Positions 1 through 10,990 of a DNA stretch of 64,000 nucleotides are shown here, in pieces. Source of the stretch: Phoenix dactylifera. Its lineage: Eukaryota; Streptophyta; Magnoliopsida; Arecales; Arecaceae. Position 1 is the stretch's first letter. The number at the start of each line of letters is the position of its first letter. The notes beneath the pieces were generated by a model, which saw only the letters and a list, made by a program, of their open reading frames with translations, made no database searches and had not been told where the DNA came from. The translations under genes were made by a program, and so were the position numbers. The stretch spans positions 21,020,899 through 21,084,898 of the forward strand of contig NC_052394.1 of assembly GCF_009389715.1 (NCBI RefSeq), given 5' to 3'.

Positions 1-140
1 TCCCCATTTTCAGAACTCTTCTCAACTACAGAGCCAGTACCATCCATTGCAAGTTCCATTGGATCCACCAAATTGTTCACTTCCACTGAATTAGTACATT
101 TTGAAAGCCCATCACCAGCAAGATGCTGCTTAGTTTCCAT
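1..140 (-). CDS. Partial coding exon of an unrecognised gene (continues beyond window start)
   Basis: Read on the minus strand, an ATG at 140-138 opens a frame that stays open to the window edge (46 codons). The conceptual peptide starts METKQHLAGDGLSK and is rich in Asp, Glu, Ser and Val. The bases just before the ATG end in a splice-acceptor-like TTCATCAG, so the ATG sits at the first base of an exon and the 5' UTR should lie in an upstream exon. A CT-rich, ATG-free leader with a TATA box on the same strand at about 5643-6031 is the best candidate for that exon, which would make 141-5642 a 5' UTR intron. That join is inference. I do not recognise the protein; acidic N-termini of this kind occur in several plant families, including WVD2/TPX2-like microtubule proteins, but no domain is visible here. 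The exon could also be internal, with the ATG an ordinary Met codon. Confidence 0.5.
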   Translation of the reverse strand, partial: METKQHLAGDGLSKCTNSVEVNNLVDPMELAMDGTGSVVEKSSENG

Positions 141-2433
141 CTGATGAATGATACAGTTAAAATTTCTTTGATATTTTTTTCTTTAAAAAAAGAACAACCA
201 ATAGACATACTATCAAATTAGTCAATATAAAGTTATTCTATTGTTAACAATGAAAATGAAACCACAATCAACTGATTTTCAAATAATGCTCAGATATGGG
301 TGTAAAATACAGATGATAACTCCAAACATCTTTTCAGATAGATAACAATCCCCCCCCCCCTCTTTTGTGCAGTGTAGGGTTTCCAGGGGATCAAACAAGC
401 TGTTGATTAAGTTAAGAATTATACAAGTTGCAGTGCAGAAAAGTGGGCAAAATAGCAAATAATTTTTTGGACTAGCTGGTAATTTTATTATGAAGAGGAA
501 ATGCACCTTCCAAATGCCAGAAGCGTGAATTTTATCTAGTTACAAGGCTAGCTTCTAAGAGCCATGATCAAACATGGGGACCACTTTCCCTTCATTCATG
601 TGACAAAATACATATCTAAGTGGAATATCTTACTATTTTATGGCTTGTGGTTCTATAGTTCATCTCGATATCTCTAATAATTAAAGAATATAATGAATGA
701 TGTGAATCTGAGTCTAAATGAGTCATGACCTCAAGTTGGGAGAGGTAACAACCATCTCTCTCTTCAAACAAGGAGCTTGTTGACCAAAGCACCTAAGATG
801 AAGCCAATTAAATTTGCAAGTTGCCCAATAATATGCATTATCAGGACTTCCCCGAGTATTTATAGGAAGTTGGGAAAAAGGTAACATTCACAGATTTTAG
901 CTCACTTGATCTTGACCTCACTAAAAGTAATTCAGTTGGCATAGCATCACTAGCATTATGCACTGTCCTCAACCAGTACCAATAGAGGATTTACTCTGGC
1001 ATGGATTTAATGGCTTTTCCGATTCAAATTGCAGAGCATATTAGAAAGTGCTATCGTCAAAACCCACTCACCCATCCACCCACCCACCACCCCTTTTTTT
1101 CTCTCCATCTGAGAGATAAGTGCCGAAATAACATTATTAAATAGCGCCAAACATTGAAATTTCAATAGAACTCTTTGAGAAGTTAGAAAGAAGCAAGATA
1201 AATATGTTGCTTGCTTCACTCCACTAGCTCAAAGAGAATGAGATATATTAAAAATTCCGATTCTTTTTGTATATCTCATAGTCCTTCAATACTAAAGAAA
1301 AACCATCACCTAGCATCATTACTATGAATATACAGAACATTATTGGTATTCTAAATAAAATTTAAACAATATATTTTTGCTAGCATAACAGTTATTATTG
1401 TCCTGGCATTCCATATTGAATTCAGTTATTAGCATTGGCGCCAAATAGCAAGCTAGGAATTTCCCAGCCAAAAGCTCTTGAATAAATGCAAGTTATGGTT
1501 ATCTCCAGCAAATATATAGTGAAAAACAACCAGAAGGATTAATTAGTAAATGGTAAAAGGAAGGGTGAGTCCATGTACTTCTCACCATGTTAAGATATTA
1601 TAAAATATTGAAAAGGTTTGAGATTATGCAACTGTGTCAAAACAATCTCCAAACTAACATTGATGTTGGCTAGAAATTGCATTAAATACTACAATGTATG
1701 GAGTAGAAAAGCAAATGAGAGGAAGAATACTGTGGTAAAGATATTTGCCAACTCAGTTAAATCTCAACTGTTCTTCAGATCCCTAGGGAGGAATCTACAG
1801 GGAATGCGGCTGAGAACAGATGACTCGGATTGCCCACATGATGCATAAATCAAGGACAGGACTTTGATGGAGATGCCAGAAATATCCCATTCTTAGCGAA
1901 CATAGACTTTTGACACCACTCTACATACAATTTGAGAAATGGCGATGAATTTTAATTTTTTCTTTAATGATTCGATCCATATTGTTTTTGACACCAAAAT
2001 TATGACAACATAATATATCATCACTAAAAATATAGACTTTTATTAACCACTCTATAAATTTATCATTAAGGATATATATCTACAGTAACTATGTTAAAAT
2101 GTCATTACTAATGACATAAGTTTTAGCGATGAATCATAAAATCATCATTAGTGAGTTAACCAAAATTGATTTTGGTGCCAAAATTATTTTCCCACCTTAA
2201 AAAAGCTTTATTTAATGGCAATTTTTTGTGATAAATTGAAAAATAGGCTATTCCATGCAAAAATGAGTCTGAACAATTTTCTCGTTTTCTGTCCCACTCT
2301 CTGCATCAAGCCTACATGATAATGATCGTTAAAATATGATGCACAAACAATCAGTTTTCTAAGTCAGTTCAAAGACAATACGTCAATTCTCTTAATTTTA
2401 AAATACTCCTCTGCCACGTTAAGCTTAAAGACT
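141..2433. other. AT-rich non-coding stretch, probable 5' UTR intron (distal part)
   Basis: No credible coding region is seen. The short open frames have low-complexity or random composition. A C-run lies at 350-360. At about 1930-2180 there are scattered copies of a GCGATGAAT/ATCATCATTAG-type motif that resemble decayed DNA-transposon ends, but no boundaries could be set. The stretch ends at the 17-bp target site of the LINE. Confidence 0.5.
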
Positions 2434-2450
2434 AAAGAAGACACATTAAA
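2434..2450 (+). repeat. Target site duplication, left copy, of LINE insertion
   Basis: The 17 bases AAAGAAGACACATTAAA occur here and again exactly at 4956-4972, right after the element's poly(A) run. This is the direct duplication made by target-primed reverse transcription. The first three A of the right copy merge with the poly(A), so the unambiguous duplication is at least 14 bp. Confidence 0.93.
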
Positions 2451-4955
2451 AAATGATAACGTCATGCTGGCCCAAGAAATGATGTGGGATCTGCGACGGG
2501 CCTCTAAGCGACGAAGTATGATGGCTGTCAAGCTGGACATGGAACGGGCTTATGATAGAATTCGGTGGAGTTTCTTGCGACGCGCTTTGGAGTGCTTCGG
2601 TTTTCATGAGACCTGGATTGAGTGGGTGTTGGGGTGTGTCCAGGGGTCGAGATTCTCCATCTTGATCAACGGCACGCCCTCCCCTTTCTTTAGATCTACT
2701 ATGGGGCTTAGACAGGGATGTCCTTTATCCCCATATTTGTTCATCATCTGTTCAGATGTCCTGTCTCGGGCTCTGCGGGGTGTTTGTGCTAACCGGGAGC
2801 TGGAGGCGTTTGTTTCCGCCCCAGGGTCTCGGTCTATATCGCATCTACTATTCGCAGACGATTGTCTACTCCTGGCCAGGGCGCAGGTAGAGGATGCACG
2901 AGTACTCAGGAGAGTATTAGCGGAGTACTGTGCTATGTCGGGTCAGAAGGTAAACCTTCAGAAGTCAACAATTTCCTTCAGCCCTAGCACTGAGCATAGG
3001 GTCAGACAGGAGATTCGGGGGTTACTTGGGATGCCGGATCAGGACGGGACCTGGAGTTACCTGGGAGTACCCATCACGGGTCGGAGGTTACGGGTGGCGG
3101 AGTGTTCTGGTCTGGTGCAGAGGATTCAGAGCAGACTGGAGGGTTGGAGGGCATCTTCACTCTCCATGATGGGTAGATTGACGCTGATTAGGTCAGTGCT
3201 AGCTTCCATGCCTGTCCACTTCATGGCCAACACAGTAGTTCCGAAAATAGTGCTAATGAGGATTGAGCGGCTACTTCGGAGCTTCCTGTGGGGGTCGTAT
3301 GGAGGGGGTCACGGGATGCATCTAGTGGCATAGGAGAGCGTCTGCCTACCAGTGAGTGAGGGTGGCCTCGGAGTCTTGTCTCTGGTGGAGCGACGTGAGG
3401 CGCTGATTGCCCGACATGCAGCTCGATTCACGCTGGAGCCACAGGGTTTCTGGAGTCAGACCATGGCTAGCAGATATGGCCGTACTGGCACTGCAGGGGC
3501 GATTCGCAGTGGGCGTCGCTGTTCATTCATGTGGCGAGAGATCGCCAGATATCTTCCCACGGTCGAGGAGAACACTAGATGGTTGATAGGCAATGGGCAG
3601 AGTATTGATGTGGTTGGTGACCCATGGGTGGGTGCCCTACCCTTGAGACTCTGGCCGACTATGGTTGACATTGAGGCAGTGGAGGGACTGCGGGTCTGTG
3701 ACCTCCATGTCCCGGGCGGAGTTGCCTGGGATGAGGTTAGGTTGGGTCACATGTTTGGGGCACACTTGGCTGAGAGGGTTAGGTCCCTTCCGATCTCGGG
3801 GTATGTGGGTCCGGATACCCGGGTGTGGAGCACGTCGTGCAGGACCGGAGTGAGGGTGGGGGACCTCTCCCGTGTGCTCCGGTCAGAGCATGAGCCAGGG
3901 CCGGAGTGTGCCTGGGTCTGGCGCCTAGGCCTCCATCCGAGGGTCGCACTGTTCTTATGGAAGGTCGCCTGGGTTCGGCTTCCGACAAGAGTAGTATTGA
4001 GCGAACGGGGCTTGAGGATGCCCCCAGAGTGCGGGGCATGCGGAGCTGATGAGTCGGTGGACCATGTACTGTTTCAGTGCATATGGGCGAGGGCAGCGTG
4101 GTGTGCGGCGGGGCTGCCATGGGAGGGTTGGACCCGTGGGGACCAGTTCTTACGAACTATCCGCTGGTGGTTGGGTAACCCATTGACACGCCAAGAGGCG
4201 GTTAGAGCGACCTGCACAGCATACCAGATATGGCTGGCCAGGAATGCTCGAACCTTTGGTGAGCAGAGCAAGTCGCCAAGGCTCGTGGCGGAGAGCGCCC
4301 GGGCGCAGGCGGCAGAGATTAGTCATGCTTCCTCCTTACATGGACTTTTGATAGCTCGGGATATCTGGGGTTCCCCTTCTGCCTCGGCAGCTTCTCACAC
4401 GGTGTTTTTCACCTGGGAGCCCCCACCCGCAAGCTTCCTCAAAGTCAATTTTGATGGGTCCGTGCTGGATGGTGGCACGATAGGTGGAGCGGGTTTTGTT
4501 ATTCGGGACCCGACCTCCAGGATAGTGGCGGCGGGAGGCTGTCAGGTATTTGACTGCACGGTTCCTGAAGCGGAGCTGAGAGCTGCCTAGGCGGGTCTTC
4601 GACACGCTCAGCATGTGCTCTCAGCTAGATCAGTCATCTTGGAGGGTGACTCGGCTACGGTCATTAGTTGGATCCAGGGGGGTCTGAGAGTCGGTGCTGC
4701 CGACCATCCCTTGATCCGCGATATCTGGTTGATGATGAGGGACGGAGGGGTGGTCCAGGCGAAGCATGTGTTTAGAGAAGCCAACGGAGCTGCGGATTGG
4801 GTGGCCACATATGTGGCTAACCATGCCGGTAGTACCTTATGGGCTGGGGACGGGGAGCTGCCTCGGAAGCTCCGGGATGTTTTGTTTTCCGATTTTATTG
4901 GGTGTATCCGTACACGTGTTGTATAGATCACCCGGTTTAGCAAAAAAAAAAAAAA
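2451..4955 (+). mobile_element. 5'-truncated LINE retrotransposon with RT, zinc-binding domain, RNase H and poly(A)
   Basis: This non-LTR retrotransposon copy is bounded by a perfect 17-bp duplication (2434-2450 and 4956-4972) and ends in an A-run from 4942. It encodes the C-terminal part of ORF2 only. The endonuclease and the first part of the RT are missing, as expected when reverse transcription stops early. At about 2.5 kb it is less than half the length usual for a full plant LINE. It is much more GC-rich than the flanking DNA. It lies inside the presumed 5' UTR intron of the minus-strand gene and is antisense to it. The exact duplication and only two in-frame stops point to a fairly recent insertion. 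Confidence 0.93.
2464..4926 (+). pseudogene. LINE ORF2 remnant: reverse transcriptase - zf-RVT - RNase H, with two in-frame TAG stops
   Basis: A single reading frame runs from 2464 to 4926, broken only by TAG at 3331-3333 and TAG at 4588-4590. The first part carries RT signatures: VKLDMERAYDRIRW, the GLRQGCPLSPYLF block and the catalytic FADD near 2853. It continues into SEGGLGVLSL after the first stop. A zinc-binding RVT domain follows, with a CxxC...HxxxxC pattern (CGACGADESVDHVLFQC, about 4030-4080). An RNase H domain begins at NFDGSVLDGG (about 4447) and continues past the second stop through LEGDSATV and REANGAADWVATYV. Both stops fall where this family normally has Trp (TGG), so each could be one G-to-A change. 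The ORF2 start is absent because of 5' truncation. Enzymes of this type copy LINE RNA at a nicked target; this copy cannot make a full protein. Confidence 0.9.
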
Positions 4956-4958
4956 AAA
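4942..4958 (+). repeat. Poly(A) tail of the LINE
   Basis: An uninterrupted run of A follows the ORF2 stop by about 16 bases and leads straight into the right copy of the target site duplication. The 3' UTR is therefore very short. Confidence 0.9.
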
Positions 4959-4972
4959 GAAGACACATTAAA
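4956..4972 (+). repeat. Target site duplication, right copy, of LINE insertion
   Basis: This repeats the 17 bases at 2434-2450 exactly. Its first three A overlap the poly(A) run. Confidence 0.92.
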
Positions 4973-5642
4973 CACATTAGCTCACATATGAGGGAACATA
5001 ATCTCTTATCACAAATGCATCATATTTTACATCAGAATTAAACAAGCTAGTTTCTAAGTTGGTTTTGCTTTGTATTTTGATTTTTAACAGCTTGATCTGG
5101 GGTAGTAATCATATGCTGCTACAAGACAACATCATACCTAAATGATGAACTTCTTGAACAATCTTGGTCTATTCCAAATGCGACTACATCAGCATCACTT
5201 TGGATGCATAGCAGTCTAAAGCTATTTGGATGTAATGAAGCTAAATTATTTAGCGTAATGTCGCGAAATATCACAGACAATTCTTGAGATGCTAAAACCA
5301 TAAGAAGCTTGAATTAGGACACGAAAAAAGACTTGATAGAAGGTCTGAACCAGCCAAAATTTCATACGAGATTATTCCTTTGACAAATGCACACGAAGCT
5401 TTTCATCCATGTTTGTTAAAACAAATAGATGAGCAGTCAATGTATTGTCTGTATAGATAACAATCACCTCAAAAAAAACGAAAATGATCAAGTAAAGAAA
5501 TAATTCGACGAGACAGAACAACGAAAAACCGATCTTTCATCTAAAATCTTGTGATTAGTCAGGTCTTTCTGATGAAATGATAAGCCAAATCAAGAACCGA
5601 TCAAGAACTAAATCCAGAACCAAAAGAAAGAAAAGATAAGAC
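4973..5642. other. AT-rich non-coding stretch, probable proximal part of 5' UTR intron
   Basis: No coding region, repeat boundary or RNA gene is recognised. If the leader exon at 5643-5998 is real, this is the first part of its intron. The donor would be CAG|GTCTTAT on the minus strand, with GT at 5642-5641. Confidence 0.45.
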
Positions 5643-5998
5643 CTGATCGGAGGTGCACCTATCCCCAATCCACACGCAGACCCAGGGAAAGAAATCAAGA
5701 AAAAGAAAGAGAGGTGGGAAGGGCGTACAAGGCACGGTTCCAGCTGGAGGGGCTGAGGATGCGGACAAGGTATCTATCTTGTCTCGCTCAGGCGTCGGAG
5801 AGGAAGGCCGGGATGGCGGCGGAAGACGACCGCGTTTCTTGCCGGCGGAGGGAGCGGCGCCGGGAGGAGGCGGAGGAGGAGAGCGGGCCGCGGAGAAGAT
5901 CTCGGGGGAGAGGGGAAGGGTGGCGTGGGGACGTCTCCAGGACAGCGTCGGAGACGGTGGAGAAGGCGGCGGAGGAGGACGAGGAGGCGGTCGAGAAA
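5643..5998 (-). other. Probable non-coding first exon (5' UTR) of the minus-strand gene reaching the window start
   Basis: This GC-rich block reads on the minus strand as a CT-rich leader. No CAT trinucleotide is seen on the plus strand between 5641 and 6000, so the leader has no upstream ATG. It ends in a donor-like CAG|GT at 5643/5642. A TATA box lies about 30 bases before its presumed start. The overlapping long open frames on both strands are low-complexity Arg/Glu/Gly or Pro/Ser strings and look like composition artefacts. The exon is inferred from composition and signals; a transcript is needed to prove it. Confidence 0.5.
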
Positions 5999-6021
5999 TG
6001 GGAGCTAGATGGGAGGACAGC

Positions 6022-6033
6022 CCTATATATATG
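6022..6033 (-). promoter_or_regulatory. Candidate TATA box for the minus-strand leader
   Basis: The minus strand reads ATATATATAGGG at this position, placed about 30 bases before the CT-rich leader. GC content falls sharply on the upstream (higher-coordinate) side, as at a promoter edge. Confidence 0.5.
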
Positions 6034-6296
6034 TATAAAGCAAAATAAAATGTTTTTCTTTCTCTCCCTTTCGCTTTTCTAACCAAAATCCTATTTCTTT
6101 TGTTTTATTTATTTAAAATATTATAAAAATCTTTTAGAGAATAAATTATATTTACATGTAATAATATAAAAAATCTATGTTTATTCTGAAAGTTTATTTT
6201 TATCCAATACTTTGCCCCATATCTTAAGACAGTATTAGCCAAACTGTTAGGCCTAAATGCCATATTAGCAAAAAAATTAAAATAACTAAAATAATC

Positions 6297-7437
6297 TTAT
6301 AATTTTTTTTGAAGGTTTAGGTTTATTATCTTTATACCCAGTATTTTATAAAATCTACTGTTTTATCCCGTTAAATTGACAGCGTTAAGAAAACTATTTA
6401 TGTGTTGTAAAAAGTCAAAATCACTTCTATAAAAAAATATGCTTCTTTTTTTACTTTCCTGACTCCTCGATCTTTTTGAAGTCTTTAGTCTTTAAGAATC
6501 TTCTTTTCTCTTAGATTGAGTAGCCATGATTTCTTTCTTGCTTCGTCATCCCACCATAAGCATCTCTTCCTAACGAACGACTGACGACAACCTTTCTAAC
6601 CAATTGGCATCTGGCAATGAGCATCCATAATTTTATTCTTGACTAGCATCCAGCAACGAGCATTCATAATCTTATTCTTGATCAGGAATGCCGATGTATC
6701 ATTTGCTGATTTTAAATTTTACTTGTCCAATATTGTAGACATGATTCCTTAAACATTATCATTATGAATGACGATTCCTATGTCTATACGTAGAATTATG
6801 ATAATTTTATCAGTCTATCATCAAAATAATCTAAATCAGTATATACGTGAAAACTCTTTTTTTAGAGGATGCATCAGTTGCGGTTCGATAGCCTTGCTTG
6901 GACCATAAACAGGCTGGCTCAACCGATAAAACTCTTGATATTAATTTCTTATAACAGAAAATTTTAGAGGCATCTACTTGCCTGAGAAATCAAGATTGTT
7001 TTTTTTCCTTTGCACATAATCCTTTTCTAGTGATTTATCAAGATCAAACTCTAGACTCAGTGCTGTTTTCCACCTTAGATATATGTTATATTACTAAAAG
7101 CTAGTTTGTCATTTTCTAAATTTTCTCTGGTGTGGCATTTAAGTTCCATTTAAGTTAATGATTTTGCTAATATTTAAACTATGAGTTAAAGTGTTAGATC
7201 AAAATAAACCTAAGGAGGATAAGCGCAGGTTCTTCAAACTATTAGATATAAGTATATTTTATCTCTAATCTCAAGATTTTTTGTAATTTTATTCATCGCT
7301 CATGAGCAATTTTGACTTTTTATATGAGGTAAACGGATTCATAATGCTGTTAACCTAACTTGATGTAAGTGTGAGTTTTACAAACTATCGAGTATAAGTG
7401 CTAGTAAAAATAATCCTCAAGGAAGTTTTTATAATTT
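6297..7437. mobile_element. Mutator-like (MULE) non-autonomous element with about 120-bp imperfect inverted ends
   Basis: The left end (about 6310-6430) and the reverse complement of the right end (about 7310-7428) align over roughly 115 bases. Shared words include TTTATAC, TTTTGACTTTTTA and GCTGT..AA at matching spacing. The nine bases TTATAATTT flank both sides (6297-6305 and 7429-7437). Long TIRs plus a 9-bp target duplication are typical of the Mutator superfamily. No transposase frame remains inside. The site is AT-rich, so a chance match of the duplication is possible. Confidence 0.6.
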
Positions 7438-8591
7438 ACTCATTTATTTATTTTGAACAGTACTTGGATCGCTCCCAATCTTGCCGAGCCTGGGCTTGTT
7501 GTGCACAGCTTACTTAATTTGGAGGCCCATTTAAGTCGGAATGGTTTGTTTTTCAAGTAAAGGGACTGGTGGCACGTGCAACCGGCAGCCTTCTCTGGCT
7601 TGCACGTGTACAGATTTGAATTAATGTGTGTTGTTGTTAGATCTCAATCCAGCAGCTGAGAATATATGTTTTTATATTTTCTTTATAATTGATTAGTTCA
7701 AGGGTTAAAAGATGACTCCACTTTGACTTCTTCACTAGGCCTAGGCATGCAAATCTCATCCATCAAGCATGCTAAATATTCGAAAAATTTGTTGGCTGAT
7801 GAGAAAGTGTGATGCCTTTCAGACTGTATATATGTACAGGGAGGTGAATAGGTCTGCTGACTAGGTTACCTTTGATGCAGCCCATCATTCCGGAGAGACC
7901 TTCTGGACTAGCCATACTACTGTTCCTTTTCCACTGAGTTGTATCCTCTCTTTTGATTCTGTTGGCCTTAACTCACGGGAGATTAGTGTGAGCAAATAAA
8001 TCATTTGATTGCAATGGTTGAGCAGAGACTTTTTTGGTGACCGGTAATAGTGGCGAGCAACGTGTATGTAATGTCATATGTGATGACAATTTCAACTCAT
8101 AAATGATTCAAGAAGAAAGTCGTATAATACTTTAATTTTGAGTCATGCACATGCTTCTGATACTGCCTTTTTTATAAGCATAGCCTATTGTGGCTCTTAA
8201 GGAATAGCATCTTGTAAAGAGTATGCCTAATCGTGTAAGGAAAGGCATCAAGAGTAAAGCATATTTGATTTGCACAAAGTCGTTAAAGAATCATTTTGAG
8301 GTGGAAGCACACCATCATGTTTGGTTCATAGAATTGAAAGAAAATTAGAATGTGAATCAGAATGAAATGGCAAAGGAAGAGAGGGAATCGACACAGCGAG
8401 TACAGTTTTATAATTTGGACATCAAATGAAGCACTACATAAGATTTAATTTAACTAATTATATCTCGAAAAAAAATGTTGATATTATAAATAAATCTTTA
8501 ATTAAAGAATAGAATCAAATTTTAGAATACCAACTATTTTTTCGGTCCTTATTTATCTAAATATATTTTTTTTTATTTGCAATAAGCTATA
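7438..8591. other. Non-coding intergenic stretch
   Basis: No gene, RNA gene or clear repeat boundary is seen between the two inverted-end elements. Composition is AT-rich with scattered stop codons in all frames. Confidence 0.4.
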
Positions 8592-8986
8592 TTGGCAAAA
8601 AAACCTCCTTGCGAATATGGCTTATTACATATTTACCCTCAAAAAATTATTATTTTTATGTGTACCCTCAAATGATCCTTTTTTTTGCATGAATTCCCCT
8701 ATGCTTGAATATCATTTGACACTATTATTCATTTACATTAATACTCCTGAAAATATTTAATATTCAGTTTGTAGTAAAAACTTAGAAGTTTATAAGAATA
8801 TTAATGCAAAAGATTAGTAAAGTTATTGTATCCTCAAAATGGTTATTTACTAACACCATCAACCAAAAATCTAACAAAAAGAGTATCCATATAATATAGT
8901 ATATATATTGAAAGGTATAGATGCAAATAGTGAATTTTGAAGGCAAATGTATAATAAACTATAGTTGCAAGGGTAGTTTGCAAAAA
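8592..8986. mobile_element. MITE with inverted ends of about 60 bp
   Basis: The left end (about 8592-8656) and the reverse complement of the right end (about 8923-8986) match with indels. Both carry CC..TTGC, TTATTA, CATATTT/ACATTTG and CC.TCAAAA in the same order. The 270-base interior is AT-rich and non-coding. Flanking AAGCT words are similar on both sides, but I cannot prove a duplication. The long ends suggest a Mutator-type MITE. Confidence 0.6.
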
Positions 8987-9734
8987 GCTTGTTCAGATGT
9001 ACAACATGAGTTTCCATTCACAAAGATAACAATACTACCTAGTGCTAGTTCATAAATTACTCTTGTTTATGTTTATTTATATAATTAAGACAACTTCTTA
9101 TGAGCTAATATTAAGCACTTACAATATTTTTGAGGACAAGGCATAACTAGCCATAATCTGAATTTGGCTTAATTGTTTTTTGTTATTACTAGGACACAAA
9201 TACATACGGTGCACATTTAGTATTTTTTTAAAAAAAATGAATAAATCAATAACAAATAACTATCATGATTTTTGAGTAAAGAATGAAATATCACATAAAA
9301 ATAATAAAGCAAAAATAAGATATATATAGAAAATAGAAACAAATGATAATGGACAAAAGAATAAAATGGATATAAATGGATGAACTCGAACCATATTTCT
9401 ATCAGTTGTCCGATGCACCCTAATATTAGATGGACAAATATAAAAGTATTTTAAAACAAAGAATGAGTTTGATAAAAAAAAAGGTGAAACTTGTTAAAAA
9501 AATATATTGTATGCACCCAACAGGAATGAAATTGGCCAAAATGTTTGCCCCATCTCGTGTGTAGAGTCCGAGGGATGGAATTTGGAAGAAGAGGCGACAA
9601 GTCGATTAGCAAGTGGGAGGATGGAGGTTTCGGTAGGCAAAAAGGATTGGTATGCTCTGTCGAGATTCTATAAGCAGCACAACAATTAGCTCTGATTTTG
9701 AAAGGATTTAGGTACTTTTAGTTCATTCCCCTTG
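8987..9734. other. Non-coding AT-rich intergenic stretch
   Basis: No convincing coding region is seen. A 60-codon open frame at 9507-9689 has no recognisable domain, start context or neighbour and is probably chance. Confidence 0.4.
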
Positions 9735-10990
9735 TCATAGAAACTTTCTTTTTGTGTAAAATAGAGGAGGAACATTTATAGATTACAAAAGGCAAGCGTT
9801 TTACAGATTACAGTCATGGTTCTTCAATAAACACGTAGAACATTCAAGCATGATGTAATGCTTCTCTGCATCCTTGTGACAGCACAGGCAATCCATTTTC
9901 TTTCTCCCCAACAACACCCTGTCATTGCGTTCCTTCAATATTTTCTAGCAAATAATAGCCATTAGAGGCTGGTCCCAGGCTTTCATCTTCCCCACAGCGA
10001 TTCTTCTTTCCTCCATACAGTCCAGAGAGAATGCACAGAAGCTGGTCTTCCCTTGAAGCCAATACAAGACTTGATTGTCGCCCAAATGGATCTAGCAAAG
10101 TTGATAAGAAAGAAGAGATGGTCTTCCAGACTCCGGCTTTGACTCACACAGTGGACATGTAGACAAACCAGCCAAACTTTCCTCTGTAACAGATCCTCGG
10201 TGTGTAACCTTCTTTATAACAGCAGCCAATTGGGTATCTTAATCTTCTCCAGTCCTTTCACTTTCCTGGGGCCTTGAAGCAAGAGCAAAGCAGGCCACAA
10301 CTACTGATACACCTGACAAACGATGACACACAAGAATAGGTCTTGTTCGGTGTTCAACTTTCGGAAAGGCTTATCTGCTGCCCTTGTAGGCCTTCCATTA
10401 GCCAGGAGCTCAATGAGGGTGTTGAGTTCCTGGTCAGCTTCATAACTGAGTGGCCCTTTGAGATCAAGGCACCATCGAAGCTCCCTACCATATATTTCCA
10501 TGGAGAAGCCAACGTCGCTTTCACTCTGCAGACATGAATCTAGAGTTTGAGAGAATAGAAGCGTTAGCAGCCTCGAGTCCATCCCAAAAGCGGATGCAAT
10601 CACCATACACCTTAAATGCAATACAGTTCTAAAAGCCTGTCAAGTTTTTGCATGTTCTTTCCACAGTGGTGAGATTCCGGTCGTAGATTTCAGACATCTG
10701 AGACCTGACTTCCGCCAACGGTTATATGCCACGTTATAAGCTTCCACGACTTCATCCGATCTTCGTTAATAAGATTCCAATCCTCAAGATTTTTAGTACC
10801 TAGGCCTCCCTCCTTTGGCTGACAACTTCCATGGAACTTATTATTATCTTGAATCTGGCTAGCCCTGGTTTGATCTCTTGGAAAGCATTAATTCTTATCA
10901 TACTTAATTTGGTTAGTGTTGCTTCTTTGTTTGTCTTGATCCATTTTCGTGCAGGATTTCTCCATATTTTGTAATGGATATAGCTTCTTC
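9735..10990 (-). mobile_element. Degraded LINE remnant (RT C-terminus, zf-RVT and 3' end)
   Basis: Read on the minus strand, this carries recognisable LINE ORF2 pieces in the expected order, broken by frameshifts and stops. A KEGGLGTKNLEDWN block (about 10775-10820) marks the end of the RT. It is followed by a zinc-binding segment with CPLCESKPES and FARSIWATIKSC (about 10040-10160), then KERNDRVLLGRKK and CCHKDAEKHYIMLEC (about 9850-9945). The 3' end runs into a T/A-rich tail near 9735. No target duplication was found. It is clearly older than the LINE at 2451-4955 and of a different subfamily, since I see no RNase H domain. It lies downstream of the selT-like gene. Confidence 0.75.

Noticed and set aside
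5601..6086. 161-codon minus-strand and 131/122-codon plus-strand open frames
   Set aside because: They are low-complexity Pro/Ser or Arg/Glu/Gly strings over the GC-rich leader. The minus-strand frame would start upstream of the TATA box. Composition explains them better than coding.
9507..9689. 60-codon plus-strand frame
   Set aside because: It has no recognisable domain, no neighbouring exon and no supporting signals in an AT-rich intergenic area.
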